Below, in pieces: positions 20,057 through 30,544 of a DNA stretch of 41,086 nucleotides; within the stretch, counting starts at the first letter, position 1; each line of letters starts with the position of its first letter. The DNA is from Paracoccaceae bacterium. Lineage in GTDB: Bacteria > Pseudomonadota > Alphaproteobacteria > Rhodobacterales > Rhodobacteraceae. The notes beneath the pieces were generated by a model. The model worked only from the letters and a program-made list of their open reading frames with translations. It did not search any database and had not been told where the DNA came from. A program made the position numbers and the translations under genes. The stretch is from NCBI GenBank assembly GCA_007694945.1, contig REER01000128.1:1-41086 (forward strand), read 5' to 3'.

Positions 20057-20824
20057 TCAGAATGAGTCCTTCAAGCCGCGAAGGTGGGCAAAGACGAGGC
20101 GGTCTTCTTCGCCCGACATTCCGTGACGCTCCTTCAGGTAGCTTTGCCCCGCACGAAGGAAAGGGTTCGTTGCCTTTTCGACCCCCAACGGAACCACGGC
20201 CATCGGGCGCCCGGCCGCACGGTCGTCGTCCATCTGTGCGATGCGGGCCTGCAGGTCGGAATTGTCGGGATCCACATGCAGCGCAAAGGCCGCGTTTCCC
20301 TTGCTGTAGTCGTGCCCCGAACAGACCTTGGTGTCATCGGGCAGCGCCATCAGCTTGGTCAGGCTGTCCCACATCTGATCGGGGCTGCCCTCGAAGAGCC
20401 GCCCGCAGCCCAGCGCCATCAGGCTGTCAGCGGAGAAGACGAGCGCGGAATCGGGGAAGTGAAAGGCGATATGGCCGATAGTGTGACCTGATACGTCGAT
20501 CACATGGCCGGTCTCACTGCCAAGTGTGACAGTGTCGCCCTCGTGCAGCGCGTGGTCGAGCGCCGGCAAGCGATGCGCATCGGCCGCCGCACCCCAGACC
20601 TTGGCCCCAGTGGCCGCGCGCAGGGTATCCACGCCCTGAATATGGTCATCATGATGGTGCGTGATGAGAATATCGCTCAGGCTCCAAGCCCGCTCGGCCA
20701 GGGCCGCCTGCACGGGTGCAGCGTCGGGCACATCGATGACCGCTGTACGGCCTGTCGCAGGATCGTGGATCAGATAGGCGTAATTATCGCTCAGGCAGGG
20801 GACAGGCTGCATGACAAGTGGCAT
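20057..20824 (-). CDS. gloB: Hydroxyacylglutathione hydrolase (glyoxalase II)
   Basis: Binuclear-metal hydrolase (255 aa) converting S-D-lactoylglutathione to D-lactate + glutathione in methylglyoxal detoxification. The metallo-beta-lactamase motif ITHHHDDHIQGVD supplies the THxHxDH ligands. Further ligands are in VIDVSGHTIGHIAFHF and ALVFSADSLMALGCGRLFEG. The glyoxalase II C-terminal domain has VCSGHDYSKGNAAFAL and FLRAGQ. I use ATG 20824 (MPLVMQPVPCLSDNYAYLI), with AAGGA seven bases upstream; longer starts are possible but the first conserved residues come at once here. Divergent from the methyltransferase-like gene. Confidence 0.95.
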   Translation of the reverse strand: MPLVMQPVPCLSDNYAYLIHDPATGRTAVIDVPDAAPVQAALAERAWSLSDILITHHHDDHIQGVDTLRAATGAKVWGAAADAHRLPALDHALHEGDTVTLGSETGHVIDVSGHTIGHIAFHFPDSALVFSADSLMALGCGRLFEGSPDQMWDSLTKLMALPDDTKVCSGHDYSKGNAAFALHVDPDNSDLQARIAQMDDDRAAGRPMAVVPLGVEKATNPFLRAGQSYLKERHGMSGEEDRLVFAHLRGLKDSF

Positions 20825-20914
20825 GGGTTTTCCTTGCATTATGGTCATCTTTATCCAATCTGTGCGATGTAGAGGCGCTCTGCAACCACCCGGAGCGCGG
20901 ATTGGTGGGAAAGC

Positions 20915-21763
20915 ATGCACCAGGACGTCTGCGATCTGCGTGATTTCTATTACACGACCGCGCTTGGCCGCGCCGCGCAGAAGGCTATGCGTGACCAGTT
21001 GCGCGCGGTCTGGCCCTCAGTCGAGGGCCTGTCGGTCGCGGGGTTCGGTTTTGCCGCGCCGTTGTTGCGGCCGTTTCTGAACGAAGCGCGCCGCGTCATG
21101 GCGCTGATGCCAGCGCAGCAGGGCGTCATGCACTGGCCCGCCGAGATGGCCAATCACGCGCTGCTGGTCGAGGAAACGCTCTGGCCACTCGCCACGGATT
21201 CCATCGACCGGCTGGTAGTTCTGCATGGCGTCGAAACCTCGGAGCGGCCGGCCGCGCTTATGGAAGAGGCCGCGCGGGTTTTGAAGGTGGGTGCGAAGGC
21301 GATGCTGATCCTGCCCAACCGCTCTGGGCTCTGGGCGCGCCGCGATGGCACGCCTTTCGTGCTGGGTCAGCCTTATTCGCTGGGCCAGGTCGAGACGTTG
21401 TTCACGGATCACGGCTTCGAGGTCGACAACCATTCCGCGGCGTTGTTCTTCCCGCCGCGCGACCGAAAGACCTGGCTGCGCTGGGCGATGATGCTGGAAG
21501 GCATGGGGCAGAAGCTCTCGCGCTATCACGCGGGCGGAGTGTTGCTTGTCGAAGCCACGCGTGTGCCTGACACGCCGCGTCCGTCGGGCCTGGCGGAGCG
21601 CGAGCGCAAACCTCTGCGCATTCTCGACCCGGTCCGGGCGCCGGGTGCGCGACCTGCCCTGCGCAACAGCATCGAAAAGAGAGGTGGGGGAATCAGCAAT
21701 TTGACGGCCTTGGCTGCGCACTCGGAACGGGCGCAAGGCTGTGCCAAATCGCCCACGCCATGA
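20915..21763 (+). CDS. Methyltransferase domain protein (SAM-dependent, uncharacterised)
   Basis: Protein of 282 aa. The N-terminal two-thirds looks like a Methyltransf_11 fold: SVAGFGFAAPLLRPFL (Gly-rich motif I) and DSIDRLVVLHGVETSERPAALMEEAARVLKVGAKAMLILPNRSGLWAR (motifs post II to III, with the D-x-hydrophobic strand and the usual ARVLKxGG-like turn). The C-terminal 60 residues are low-complexity and Arg/Pro-rich. Divergent from gloB across 90 bp, a recurrent arrangement in Rhodobacterales as far as I recall. Substrate unknown. Confidence 0.75.
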   Translation: MHQDVCDLRDFYYTTALGRAAQKAMRDQLRAVWPSVEGLSVAGFGFAAPLLRPFLNEARRVMALMPAQQGVMHWPAEMANHALLVEETLWPLATDSIDRLVVLHGVETSERPAALMEEAARVLKVGAKAMLILPNRSGLWARRDGTPFVLGQPYSLGQVETLFTDHGFEVDNHSAALFFPPRDRKTWLRWAMMLEGMGQKLSRYHAGGVLLVEATRVPDTPRPSGLAERERKPLRILDPVRAPGARPALRNSIEKRGGGISNLTALAAHSERAQGCAKSPTP

Positions 21764-21845
21764 ATGATAGCGCAAGCTTGTGGCGGTTTGTCACATAAGC
21801 CCTGTCAAAAGCCGGCGCTTTCTCACAGTGGCGCGACCTTGGCGG

Positions 21846-21874
21846 TTGCAGCATGGAAAACCCTCTGCTAAACC
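21846..21874 (+). promoter_or_regulatory. Candidate promoter of the atp operon
   Basis: TTGCAG (21846-21851), a 17-bp spacer and TAAACC (21869-21874), about 90 bp upstream of atpH. The -35 is good but the -10 matches only half of the consensus, so this is tentative. Confidence 0.3.
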
Positions 21875-21962
21875 CGCGCCGATTTCACATGCCGCGTCGA
21901 TAGTCGCATTCATGGCGCCGGGCCAGCGCGAGGCCCTGTGCAAACCAGATGGAAGGATGGAC

Positions 21963-22523
21963 GTGTCCGAACCAGCTTCGATCTCTTCGGGCATCGCGAA
22001 ACGCTATGCCACGGCCATTTTTGAACTGGCCCAGGAAACCAAATCTCTCAAATCTCTTGAAGCCGATGTCGCGGCGCTGGATGGCGCCTTGAATGTGAGC
22101 GAGGACCTGCGCGGGCTGATCGCCTCGCCGCTCTATACCCGTGATCAGGTCTCGAACGCGATCACGGCGCTGGCCGCGAAGATGGAGCTTTCGCAGACCG
22201 TCGCAGGCGCGCTCGGGCTCATGGCCCAGAAGCGCCGCCTCTTCGCCCTGCCGCAAGTGCTTGCAGCGCTCCGCGCCCTGATCGCAGAGGCCAAGGGTGA
22301 AGTCACCGCCGAGGTCACCTCGGCACAGCCGCTGACCAAGACGCAGGAAGCCGATATTGCCAAGACGCTGAAAGCCCGCGTCGGCAAGGAGATAAATCTG
22401 AAACTGACCGTCGATGAAAGCCTCATCGGCGGTCTTGTCATCAAGGTGGGCTCGCAGATGATCGACTCGTCGATCCGTGCGCAGCTCGCGGCCCTCAAGA
22501 ACAGCATGAAAGAGGTCGGATAA
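21963..22523 (+). CDS. atpH: F1 ATP synthase delta subunit
   Basis: Peripheral-stalk subunit (OSCP homologue, 186 aa) linking the F1 alpha3beta3 head to the F0 b-subunits. N-terminal helical domain [21 protein letters not shown]-terminal conserved [23 protein letters not shown] choose GTG 21963 (VSEPASISS) because GGAAGG lies six bases upstream; the ATG at 21957 would abut the Shine-Dalgarno. First gene of atpHAGDC. The stop overlaps the atpA start (TAATG). Confidence 0.95.
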   Translation: MSEPASISSGIAKRYATAIFELAQETKSLKSLEADVAALDGALNVSEDLRGLIASPLYTRDQVSNAITALAAKMELSQTVAGALGLMAQKRRLFALPQVLAALRALIAEAKGEVTAEVTSAQPLTKTQEADIAKTLKARVGKEINLKLTVDESLIGGLVIKVGSQMIDSSIRAQLAALKNSMKEVG

Positions 22524-24061
22524 TGGGTATCCAAGCTGCTGAGATTTCTGCGATCCTCAAGGAGCAGATCAAGAACTTCGGACAGGATGTTGAAGTCACC
22601 GAAGTGGGCCGTGTGCTCTCGGTCGGCGACGGGATTGCCCGTGTCCACGGCCTCGACAACGTGCAGGCCGGCGAGATGGTCGAGTTTCCCGGCGGCATCC
22701 GCGGCATGGCGCTCAACCTCGAGATGGACAATGTAGGTATCGTTATCTTCGGCGATGACCGGGGCATCAAGGAAGGCGACACCGTCAAACGCACCAAATC
22801 CATCGTGGACGTTCCGGTTGGCGATGCGCTTCTGGGCCGCGTGGTCGACGGTCTGGGCAACCCGATTGACGGCAAGGGCGAAATCAAGGCCTCGGGTCGG
22901 TCGGTGGCCGATGTGAAGGCGCCAGGCATCATCCCGCGCAAATCGGTGCATGAGCCGATGGCGACCGGTCTGAAATCCGTGGACGCCATGATCCCGATTG
23001 GCCGTGGCCAACGCGAGTTGATCATCGGCGACCGTCAGACCGGCAAGACCGCGGTGGCGCTTGACACCATTCTGAACCAGAAGAGCTATAACGAAGCCGC
23101 AGGCAGCGATGAGAGCAAGAAGCTCTATTGCGTCTATGTCGCCATAGGCCAGAAGCGTTCGACCGTGGCACAGTTGGTGAAGAAGCTCGAAGAGACCGGC
23201 GCCATCGAGTACTCGATCGTTGTCGCCGCGACCGCCTCGGACCCCGCGCCGATGCAGTTTCTCGCGCCCTATGCCGCGACCGCCATGGCTGAACATTTCC
23301 GTGACAATGGCCGCCACGCCCTCATCATCTATGATGACCTGTCGAAACAGGCCGTGGCCTATCGCCAGATGTCGCTGCTGCTGCGTCGCCCGCCAGGCCG
23401 CGAAGCTTACCCCGGTGACGTCTTCTACCTCCACTCGCGCCTGCTGGAGCGTTCGGCCAAGCTGAACGAAGACCATGGCGCTGGCTCGCTGACGGCGCTG
23501 CCGATCATCGAGACGCAGGGCGGCGACGTGTCGGCCTTTATCCCGACCAACGTGATCTCGATCACCGACGGGCAGATCTTCCTTGAAACCGAGCTGTTCT
23601 ATCAGGGCATCCGCCCCGCGGTGAACACGGGTCTGTCGGTGAGCCGCGTGGGCTCTTCGGCGCAGACGGATGCGATGAAATCGGTCGCAGGTCCAGTCAA
23701 GCTGGAACTTGCGCAGTACCGCGAAATGGCGGCCTTTGCGCAATTCGGCTCGGACCTCGACGCCTCGACCCAACGTCTGCTGAACCGCGGCGCGCGCCTG
23801 ACCGAGCTGATGAAGCAAGGCCAGTATTCGCCGATGACCAATGCCGAGATCGTCTGTGTGATCTTTGCAGGGACACAGGGCTATCTCGACAAGGTCGCGG
23901 TCAAGGATGTGGGGCGCTTCGAAAAAGGGCTGCTCGCCCATCTGCGCGGCAAGCACAAACCGCTGCTCGACGACATCACCAATAACGACCGCAAGGTGAA
24001 GGGCGAGCTGGAAGAGAAAATCCGCGCGGCACTCGACGAATTCGCGAAAGACTTCGCCTGA
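22523..24061 (+). CDS. atpA: F1 ATP synthase alpha subunit
   Basis: Regulatory/structural nucleotide-binding subunit of F1, 512 aa. P-loop [20 protein letters not shown] at about residue 170, [14 protein letters not shown], and the alpha/beta signature region [17 protein letters not shown] with the arginine-finger neighbourhood. Full length. Overlaps atpH by one base (TAATG), indicating translational coupling; atpG follows after 21 bp. Confidence 0.99.
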   Translation: MGIQAAEISAILKEQIKNFGQDVEVTEVGRVLSVGDGIARVHGLDNVQAGEMVEFPGGIRGMALNLEMDNVGIVIFGDDRGIKEGDTVKRTKSIVDVPVGDALLGRVVDGLGNPIDGKGEIKASGRSVADVKAPGIIPRKSVHEPMATGLKSVDAMIPIGRGQRELIIGDRQTGKTAVALDTILNQKSYNEAAGSDESKKLYCVYVAIGQKRSTVAQLVKKLEETGAIEYSIVVAATASDPAPMQFLAPYAATAMAEHFRDNGRHALIIYDDLSKQAVAYRQMSLLLRRPPGREAYPGDVFYLHSRLLERSAKLNEDHGAGSLTALPIIETQGGDVSAFIPTNVISITDGQIFLETELFYQGIRPAVNTGLSVSRVGSSAQTDAMKSVAGPVKLELAQYREMAAFAQFGSDLDASTQRLLNRGARLTELMKQGQYSPMTNAEIVCVIFAGTQGYLDKVAVKDVGRFEKGLLAHLRGKHKPLLDDITNNDRKVKGELEEKIRAALDEFAKDFA

Positions 24062-24082
24062 GGGCGGTGAGAGGGACAGCTT

Positions 24083-24952
24083 ATGCCTAGCCTCAAGGAC
24101 CTCAAGAACCGGATCGAGAGCGTCAAGTCGACGCGCAAGATCACCAAGGCCATGCAGATGGTCGCGGCGGCCAAGCTCCGCCGCGCCCAAGAGGCCGCCG
24201 AGGCCGCCCGACCCTATGCCGACAAACTGGCCGATGTGGTCAACGGCCTCGCGGCATCTGTCGCGGACTCGCCCACGGCACCCAAATTGCTGACCGGCAC
24301 GGGAAGCGACCAGACCCACCTGCTGGTGGTGATGACCTCCGAGCGGGGCCTCTGCGGCGGCTTCAACTCGTCGATTGTGAAAATCGCGCGCTACCGCGCC
24401 GAAAAGCTCATCGGCGAGGGCAAGACCGTCAAGATCCTGACTGTCGGCAAGAAGGGGCGCGAGCAGTTGCGCCGCGATCTGGGCGAACATCTGGTTAGCC
24501 ATGTCGACCTGAGCGAAGTGAAGCGCGTGAGCTATGAAAACGCGGCCGATATCTCGAAACAGGTGCTCGAGATGTATGAGGCGGGCGAGTTCGACATCGC
24601 GACGATCTTCTACAACCGTTTCGAATCGGTCATCAGTCAGGTTCCGACCCCGCGCCAGATCATCCCCGCCGAAGTGCCCGAGGATGCCGAAAGCAACACA
24701 CTCTATGATTACGAGCCCTCGGAAGAAGCGATCCTTGCAGACCTGCTGCCGCGTGCAGTGACGACGCAGATCTTCACGGCTCTTCTGGAGAATGGCGCCT
24801 CCGAGCAGGGCGCGCGGATGACCGCAATGGACAACGCGACGCGCAATGCGGGCGACATGATCGACCGGCTAACCATCGAATACAACCGCTCGCGTCAGGC
24901 CGCGATCACCAAAGAGCTTATCGAGATCATTTCGGGCGCGGAAGCGCTCTAG
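24083..24952 (+). CDS. atpG: F1 ATP synthase gamma subunit
   Basis: Central rotor shaft, 289 aa. N-terminal coiled coil [33 protein letters not shown] and the C-terminal helix [38 protein letters not shown] are both conserved. The middle holds the family [13 protein letters not shown]. Lies between atpA and atpD with short gaps; full length. Confidence 0.98.
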   Translation: MPSLKDLKNRIESVKSTRKITKAMQMVAAAKLRRAQEAAEAARPYADKLADVVNGLAASVADSPTAPKLLTGTGSDQTHLLVVMTSERGLCGGFNSSIVKIARYRAEKLIGEGKTVKILTVGKKGREQLRRDLGEHLVSHVDLSEVKRVSYENAADISKQVLEMYEAGEFDIATIFYNRFESVISQVPTPRQIIPAEVPEDAESNTLYDYEPSEEAILADLLPRAVTTQIFTALLENGASEQGARMTAMDNATRNAGDMIDRLTIEYNRSRQAAITKELIEIISGAEAL

Positions 24953-26392
<1,440 letters not shown>

Positions 26393-26403
26393 GGGGGATC
26401 AGG

Positions 26404-26799
26404 ATGCCCGAGACCATGCAATTCGACCTCGTCAGCCCCGAGCGCAAGCTTGCCTCGGGTCAGGTCCGCGCGGTGCAGATACCGGGTGCAGATGGCGATA
26501 TGACCGCCATGCCCGATCATGCGCCGACGATCACCACGCTGCGCCCCGGCATTCTCGTGACCGAAGGGGCCGAGGGCGCGACGCGCTACGTCGTCACGGG
26601 TGGTTTCGCCGACATCACGCCCGAGGCAACCTCGGTTCTGGCCGAGCGCGCCTATGGTGCCGATGCCGAGGGCCGCGCGGCCCTCGAAGCCATCCTCGCC
26701 GAAACCCACGACAAGGCGGCGAGCCTGTCGGGTCCGGAAAAGGATGCGATGAACAAGGTCGCGGATGATCTGGCCCGCACGATCGACACGATCGGCTGA
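26404..26799 (+). CDS. atpC: F1 ATP synthase epsilon subunit
   Basis: Rotor-associated epsilon subunit (131 aa) that couples F1 to the c-ring and can inhibit ATP hydrolysis. The N-terminal beta-sandwich is recognisable ([45 protein letters not shown], with the conserved GDM/LGxxxxHxP-like region). The C-terminal helix is short. Last gene of the operon, followed 25 bases later by a strong terminator. Confidence 0.97.
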   Translation: MPETMQFDLVSPERKLASGQVRAVQIPGADGDMTAMPDHAPTITTLRPGILVTEGAEGATRYVVTGGFADITPEATSVLAERAYGADAEGRAALEAILAETHDKAASLSGPEKDAMNKVADDLARTIDTIG

Positions 26800-26823
26800 G
26801 ATACGGGTTTTCCGATCCAGAGG

Positions 26824-26856
26824 CGCCCCGCTCTTCGAGCGGGGCGTTTTTCTTTT
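26824..26856 (+). terminator. Rho-independent terminator of the atp operon
   Basis: Perfect 10-bp stem CGCCCCGCTC / GAGCGGGGCG around a TTC loop (26824-26846), followed directly by TTTTTCTTTT. A textbook intrinsic terminator. Confidence 0.92.
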
Positions 26857-26889
26857 GAAGATGCGAAGGGCGAGGCCGAGAGACTGGGG

Positions 26890-26914
26890 GCGCCCCGCTC
26901 TTCGAGCAGGGCGC
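26890..26914. repeat. Second copy of the atp terminator stem-loop without U tract
   Basis: GCGCCCCGCTC-TTC-GAGCAGGGCGC repeats the hairpin of 26824-26846 with one base changed (G to A) in the 3' arm and one extra closing G-C pair. It lacks the poly-U tail. Same loop and same stem 67 bases apart, so it looks like a local duplication. Confidence 0.7.
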
Positions 26915-26959
26915 TTGACACTCCGCTGACCGGGGAAGCATGAGTTCGGGAGACGGTAA

Positions 26960-26980
26960 CCCCGGCCCGCAGGGTCGGGG
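26960..26980 (-). terminator. GC hairpin downstream of the ceramidase-like gene
   Basis: CCCCGGCCC-GCA-GGGTCGGGG, a 9-bp stem with one G-T pair, starting 17 bp beyond the stop of the minus-strand ceramidase-like gene. It is suited to end that transcript; no U tail. Confidence 0.4.
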
Positions 26981-26996
26981 CTCTCGGAGCATCTGT

Positions 26997-27641
26997 CTAT
27001 CTCGGCTTCGCTTCCCGCATATGGCGGCAATAGACATGGATCATCCAGGCCAGCATGACCGCATTCAGGATATGCCACATGAAATGCGTGCCAATCGGGA
27101 AGACAGCACAGACAGCATCATCCGCCATGCGAAAGCCCAGCGATACACAGAGGATCGCCGCTCCGATCAGCAGCCCCTGCCCTGTCCGGCTGGACCGCAG
27201 CCAGAGCCCATAGGAGGCGATCAGCGCGGCCACACTGAAATACGCCGCATTCGCCCCCAGCCCCGGCAGAACCTGCCCGACCGTCCACGCGAAACCGACA
27301 GCATAGGGCAGGAACAGAAACACCGCACCCAAGGCCCAGAGCGTGCCCAAGCGCAGAAAATCGCGCGTGGCGGCAAAGAGATAAAGCAGGATGAACGCGA
27401 GGATCGGCAGCACATCCGCTAGCCCCGCCCAGCGCGTCGCATGCGTGTGCCACAGGAAGGACCCCAACCCGATCACCGCCAGCACCACCGCCAACGCCCG
27501 CGCCAAGGCCAGACCTTCGGTCTGGCGCCACACGACCGCGGCTGCGATGAGAAAGGCCGCGTTGGTCACGGCGTTCACCGGCTCGGACCAGTAGCTGAAA
27601 TCCGTGCGCTCACAATAGGCGATGACCTGTTCGCTCAGCAT
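26997..27641 (-). CDS. Ceramidase-like (CREST superfamily) membrane protein
   Basis: Seven-helix-type integral membrane protein, 214 aa, resembling PF05875 ceramidases. YCERTDFSYWSEPVNAVTNAAFLIAA is the family start. The conserved residues expected for the zinc hydrolase are present: GLGSFLWHTHATRWAG (Ser and His) and, near the C-terminus, MADDAVCAVFPIGTHFMWHILNAVMLA (Asp and HxxxH-type His pair). CREST enzymes hydrolyse amide bonds of lipids. Whether this one acts on ceramide or on another amide lipid is not known. Starts 9 bp after tadA ends, so the two are probably co-transcribed. Confidence 0.8.
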   Translation of the reverse strand: MLSEQVIAYCERTDFSYWSEPVNAVTNAAFLIAAAVVWRQTEGLALARALAVVLAVIGLGSFLWHTHATRWAGLADVLPILAFILLYLFAATRDFLRLGTLWALGAVFLFLPYAVGFAWTVGQVLPGLGANAAYFSVAALIASYGLWLRSSRTGQGLLIGAAILCVSLGFRMADDAVCAVFPIGTHFMWHILNAVMLAWMIHVYCRHMREAKPR

Positions 27642-27650
27642 GCTTACCTT

Positions 27651-28103
27651 TCAGCGCAGGGCTGCAAAAAAGGCGCGCAGCAGCGCCTCGGACTCAGTGG
27701 CATTGATCCCGTCATAGATTTCGGGCACATGGTGGCATTGCGGATGCGCGAAGATGCGCGGCCCCTGCGCCACGCCGCCCGATTTCGGGTCAGCCGCCCC
27801 GAAATAAAGCCGCCGGATTCGCGCCTGCGCGATGGCAGAGGCGCACATCGGGCAGGGCTCCAGCGTGACATAGAGATCGCATCCGCTCAGTCTTTCCTGC
27901 CCCAGCGCAGCGCAGGCCGCGCGTATCGCGCGCATTTCGGCATGGGCCGTGGGGTCACGGGTCTCGCGCATCCGGTTGCCTTCTGCAGCGATCACCTGAC
28001 CGTCGGGAGCGACGATGACCGCACCCACGGGAACCTCACCCCGCGCCCCTGCGGCGCGGGCCTCGGCAAGCGCCTGACCCATATGGCTGCGGAACTGGCT
28101 CAT
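27651..28103 (-). CDS. tadA: tRNA-specific adenosine deaminase
   Basis: Deaminates A34 to inosine in tRNA-Arg(ACG), needed to read CGN codons. 150 aa with the CDA-fold zinc motifs TAHAEMRAIRAA (His and catalytic Glu) and TLEPCPMCASAI (PCxxC), plus the TadA-type C-terminal GINATESEALLRAFF. Upstream gene of the pair with the ceramidase-like protein. It starts at ATG 28103. Confidence 0.95.
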   Translation of the reverse strand: MSQFRSHMGQALAEARAAGARGEVPVGAVIVAPDGQVIAAEGNRMRETRDPTAHAEMRAIRAACAALGQERLSGCDLYVTLEPCPMCASAIAQARIRRLYFGAADPKSGGVAQGPRIFAHPQCHHVPEIYDGINATESEALLRAFFAALR

Positions 28104-28235
28104 GGCGGCAGGATATCACGCCAGAGGTGGCGAGATGCAAGATGCGTCGCACCAGACGCCGCACCGCAGGGGCGGCGCCCTCGACAAACCATTATCTGAC
28201 GCGCGCCTCTGAGGCAGCCTGCGCGTGTTGACAAA

Positions 28236-28260
28236 GGCCGGGGCGCAAAGCGCCCCGGCC
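28236..28260 (-). terminator. Strong terminator of the orphan binding-protein gene
   Basis: Perfect 11-bp GC stem GGCCGGGGCGC / GCGCCCCGGCC around a 3-base loop. On the minus strand it follows the stop by 30 bases and runs into TTTGTC. It separates this gene from tadA. Confidence 0.8.
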
Positions 28261-28290
28261 CCTCGTGCAGCTGTGCTGCGAAGCGTCCGC

Positions 28291-29433
28291 TTACATGTTG
28301 CAATTCTCGCCATGTACGTCGACATGTTCTTCAAACGCCACACCAACAATCCGGTTGGTGAACTCGCCATCCACTTCGACCACCTCACGAATATACACCC
28401 GCTGGATCGGATGCTGGTTCGGCGCCCAGGCGAAATCACCCCGGACCGAGGTGAAATCCGCCGCCCGCAGCGCCTCGCGGAAAGCGTCACGATCCGAGAC
28501 ATCGGCTTGCGCGGCCGCCGAGAGGATCAGGTTGGCCGTGTCAAACCCCTGGCTGGCATAGAGCGAAGGGATGCGCCCGAACGCCTCGCGGAAGGCTGCG
28601 ACGAATTCGACATTGGCCTCATTGTCGAGATCGGGCGACCATTGGCTGGCATTGAACACGCCCAGTGCGGCCGAGCCGACAGCCGGCAGGATATCCTGGC
28701 TGAATGTGAAGGCTGCGGAAACAATCGGCAGATCAAGGCCCGACTGTTCATACTGCCGCATGAAACTGATGCCCATGCCGCCGGGCAGGAAGATGAAGAT
28801 CGAATCCGCTCCCGAGGCCCGGATCTGCGCGATTTCGGCGGCGTAATCGGTCTGGCCCACTTGCGTGAACAATTCGCCGGCCAACTCGCCCGCGTAATAG
28901 CGCTTGAACCCGGCCAGCGCATCGGTGCCCGCCGGATAGTTCGGCGCCATGATGAAGGTGTTTTCATAGCCCAGCTCATTGGCATAGGCGCCTGCCCCCT
29001 CATGCAGCATGTCATTCTGCCAGGCGACGTTGAAATAGTTCGGATGGCAGTTCGCACCCGCCAGCGCCGATGGCCCGGCATTGGGCGAGAGATAGAAGAT
29101 ATCCTGCGCCACGGTCGAGGGCACCACCGCCATGGCGAGGTTCGACCAGATGATGCCGGTCAGGATATCGGCACGCTCGGACTGGATCATCCGCTCGGCG
29201 ATCTGCACGGCGAGTTCCGGGCGCTGCGCGTCATCCTCGACCACCAGATTGATATTGTGCTCGCCCACCATGTCGAGCGCGAGTTGAAAACCGTCGCGCA
29301 CATCGACACCAAGCCCGGCGCCCCCGCCCGACAGGGTGGTGATCATGCCAACGGTGATATCCTCGGCAGCGCTCATGCTGGCGCAGAGCGCCAGCGCGGC
29401 GCTCAGCCCCGCAATTTTCGGTGTATGTTTCAT
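28291..29433 (-). CDS. Branched-chain amino acid-type ABC transporter substrate-binding protein
   Basis: Periplasmic type I binding protein (Peripla_BP_6/LivK family), 380 aa. Sec signal peptide MKHTPKIAGLSAALALCASMSAAE, then ITVGMITTLSGGGAGLGVDVRDGFQLALD, INLVVEDDAQRPELAVQIAERMI, and the hinge/ligand segments NCHPNYFNVAWQNDML and FIMAPNYPAGTDALAGF. The mature end HGENCNM has a terminal-region Cys. No permease or ATPase gene is adjacent, so it is an orphan receptor. Ligands in this family range from amino acids to amides, urea and aromatic acids; none can be assigned. Confidence 0.88.
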   Translation of the reverse strand: MKHTPKIAGLSAALALCASMSAAEDITVGMITTLSGGGAGLGVDVRDGFQLALDMVGEHNINLVVEDDAQRPELAVQIAERMIQSERADILTGIIWSNLAMAVVPSTVAQDIFYLSPNAGPSALAGANCHPNYFNVAWQNDMLHEGAGAYANELGYENTFIMAPNYPAGTDALAGFKRYYAGELAGELFTQVGQTDYAAEIAQIRASGADSIFIFLPGGMGISFMRQYEQSGLDLPIVSAAFTFSQDILPAVGSAALGVFNASQWSPDLDNEANVEFVAAFREAFGRIPSLYASQGFDTANLILSAAAQADVSDRDAFREALRAADFTSVRGDFAWAPNQHPIQRVYIREVVEVDGEFTNRIVGVAFEEHVDVHGENCNM

Positions 29434-29587
29434 TCCTCTCTCCCTGATGTCGCCGCTGATCCGGCGTTGTCATGTTGTGATCCCGGTCAGAATCATAGCA
29501 ATCATTCCCCTTGCGCTCCCATTGCGCAAGAGGCAGCGCTGCTGGCGACAGAATGCAAACGGCGCGAATACAGAAAGCGGAGAAGCT

Positions 29588-30037
29588 ATGGTGATCTATG
29601 TCGATGGCGATTCCTGCCCGGTGAAAGCCGAGATCGAGCGCGTTGGAACCCGTCACGGCATACAGATGGTAATCGTAACCAATGGTGGCCTGCGCCCTTC
29701 GACCAATCCGCTGATCGAGACGATCTTTGTCTCGCAAGGGCTGGATGTGGCCGATGCCTGGATCGCAGAGCGCGCGACCGCGGGCGATGTGGTCATCACG
29801 GGGGATATCCCGCTTGCCGCGCAATGTATTGGCAAGGGTGCAGCGGTTATCCAGCATGATGGAACAGTGCTGAACGCAGAGAATATCGGCCCCGTTCTCG
29901 CCAGCCGCAATCTGATGACCGATCTGCGCGCCGCCGACCCGCTGCGCCAGTCCGGCGGGCGCGGGTTCTCGGGGGCCGACCGCGCTCAGTTTCTCAACGC
30001 GCTGGAGCGCGTCCTGCGCAGCCACTCGCGCCGGTAG
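29588..30037 (+). CDS. YaiI/YqxD family protein (DUF188, UPF0178)
   Basis: PIN-like fold protein of 149 aa. MVIYVDGDSCPVKAEIERVGTRHG, VVITGDIPLAAQCIGKGA and the C-terminal SGADRAQFLNALERVL match the DUF188 family. Acidic residues in DGD, DVADAWI and TGD suggest a nuclease-like active site, but the function is not established. ATG 29588 with GGAG five bases upstream; the longer open frame back to 29336 overlaps the divergent binding-protein gene and is rejected. Confidence 0.9.
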   Translation: MVIYVDGDSCPVKAEIERVGTRHGIQMVIVTNGGLRPSTNPLIETIFVSQGLDVADAWIAERATAGDVVITGDIPLAAQCIGKGAAVIQHDGTVLNAENIGPVLASRNLMTDLRAADPLRQSGGRGFSGADRAQFLNALERVLRSHSRR

Positions 30038-30050
30038 ACTGTGCGCCCCC

Positions 30051-30079
30051 TTGTCAAGCGTCCCGCGCTTTCGTATACG
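30051..30079 (+). promoter_or_regulatory. Promoter of tRNA-Pro
   Basis: TTGTCA (30051-30056), exactly 17 bp spacer, TATACG (30074-30079), with the tRNA beginning 12 bases after the -10. A good sigma-70 type match. Confidence 0.65.
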
Positions 30080-30091
30080 CCTCGGGACGGT

Positions 30092-30168
30092 CGGAGTGTA
30101 GCTCAGCCTGGTAGAGCACTGTCTTCGGGAGGCAGGGGCCGGAGGTTCGAATCCTCTCACTCCGACCA
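30092..30168 (+). tRNA. tRNA-Pro (anticodon CGG)
   Basis: 77-nt cloverleaf with encoded CCA. Acceptor CGGAGTG pairs with CACTCCG, discriminator A, D-arm GCTCAGCCTGGTAGAGC, anticodon stem CTGTC/GGCAG with loop TTCGGGA (CGG at 34-36, G37), variable GGGCC, T-arm GGAGG-TTCGAAT-CCTCT with a terminal G-T pair. It is intact and lies directly before an integrase-bearing region, a typical setting for an integration target. Confidence 0.95.
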
Positions 30169-30544
30169 ATATTTTCAGTGACTTAGCTGGCCCCTTCAAG
30201 TGTGCTTACTTTAGCGGTAAGCACATAGTAAGCACTGCGGGGGTGAATCGGGGTCATTTCGAGTCGAATTTGGCCCTTTCGGCTAACCGCCCTATTCCCT
30301 GCAGCGCTTGCCGGAACCAGCCGCTTTGGTTTTCTCGATGCGATCCTTGGCGAGATGACAGAAGGCTATGCAAGCAGGAACGCTGAAATCATGTGCCTGC
30401 GATAAGGAAGCCACATGAAAGATTCGATAGGCTGACAATAAGTCTCATCTTACTGCGGTGACCGCACTGCTTACACGACTTTGCCACTTAAGCACTGAAT
30501 CTTCAAAGAGGTTGAAGCTTAAGCGGCTAATACATAGTGTTTTT
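30169..30544. other. Gene-free stretch with clustered TGCTTAC repeats
   Basis: No convincing gene between tRNA-Pro and the tRNA-Arg fragment. The heptamer TGCTTAC or its complement GTAAGCA occurs at 30203-30209, 30217-30223, 30228-30234 and 30468-30474, with a variant TTAAGCAC at 30488-30495 and a further copy at 30731-30737 just before the integrase start. The pair at 30217 and 30228 is spaced 11 bp, one helical turn. This pattern suits arm-type recombinase or excisionase binding sites; inference only. Confidence 0.55.

Noticed and set aside
22145-24502. 785-codon open frame on the minus strand across atpH-atpA-atpG
   Set aside because: It is antisense to three certain F1 genes; the frame is kept open by GC-rich codon bias and the translation is His/Arg/Asp-rich with no family pattern.
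28225-29859. 544-codon plus-strand open frame opposite the orphan binding protein
   Set aside because: Antisense shadow; it also overlaps the real DUF188 gene in another frame.
30169-30544. CRISPR-like repeats after tRNA-Pro
   Set aside because: The repeated unit is only 7-8 bp, in both orientations and with irregular spacing; recombinase arm sites explain it better.
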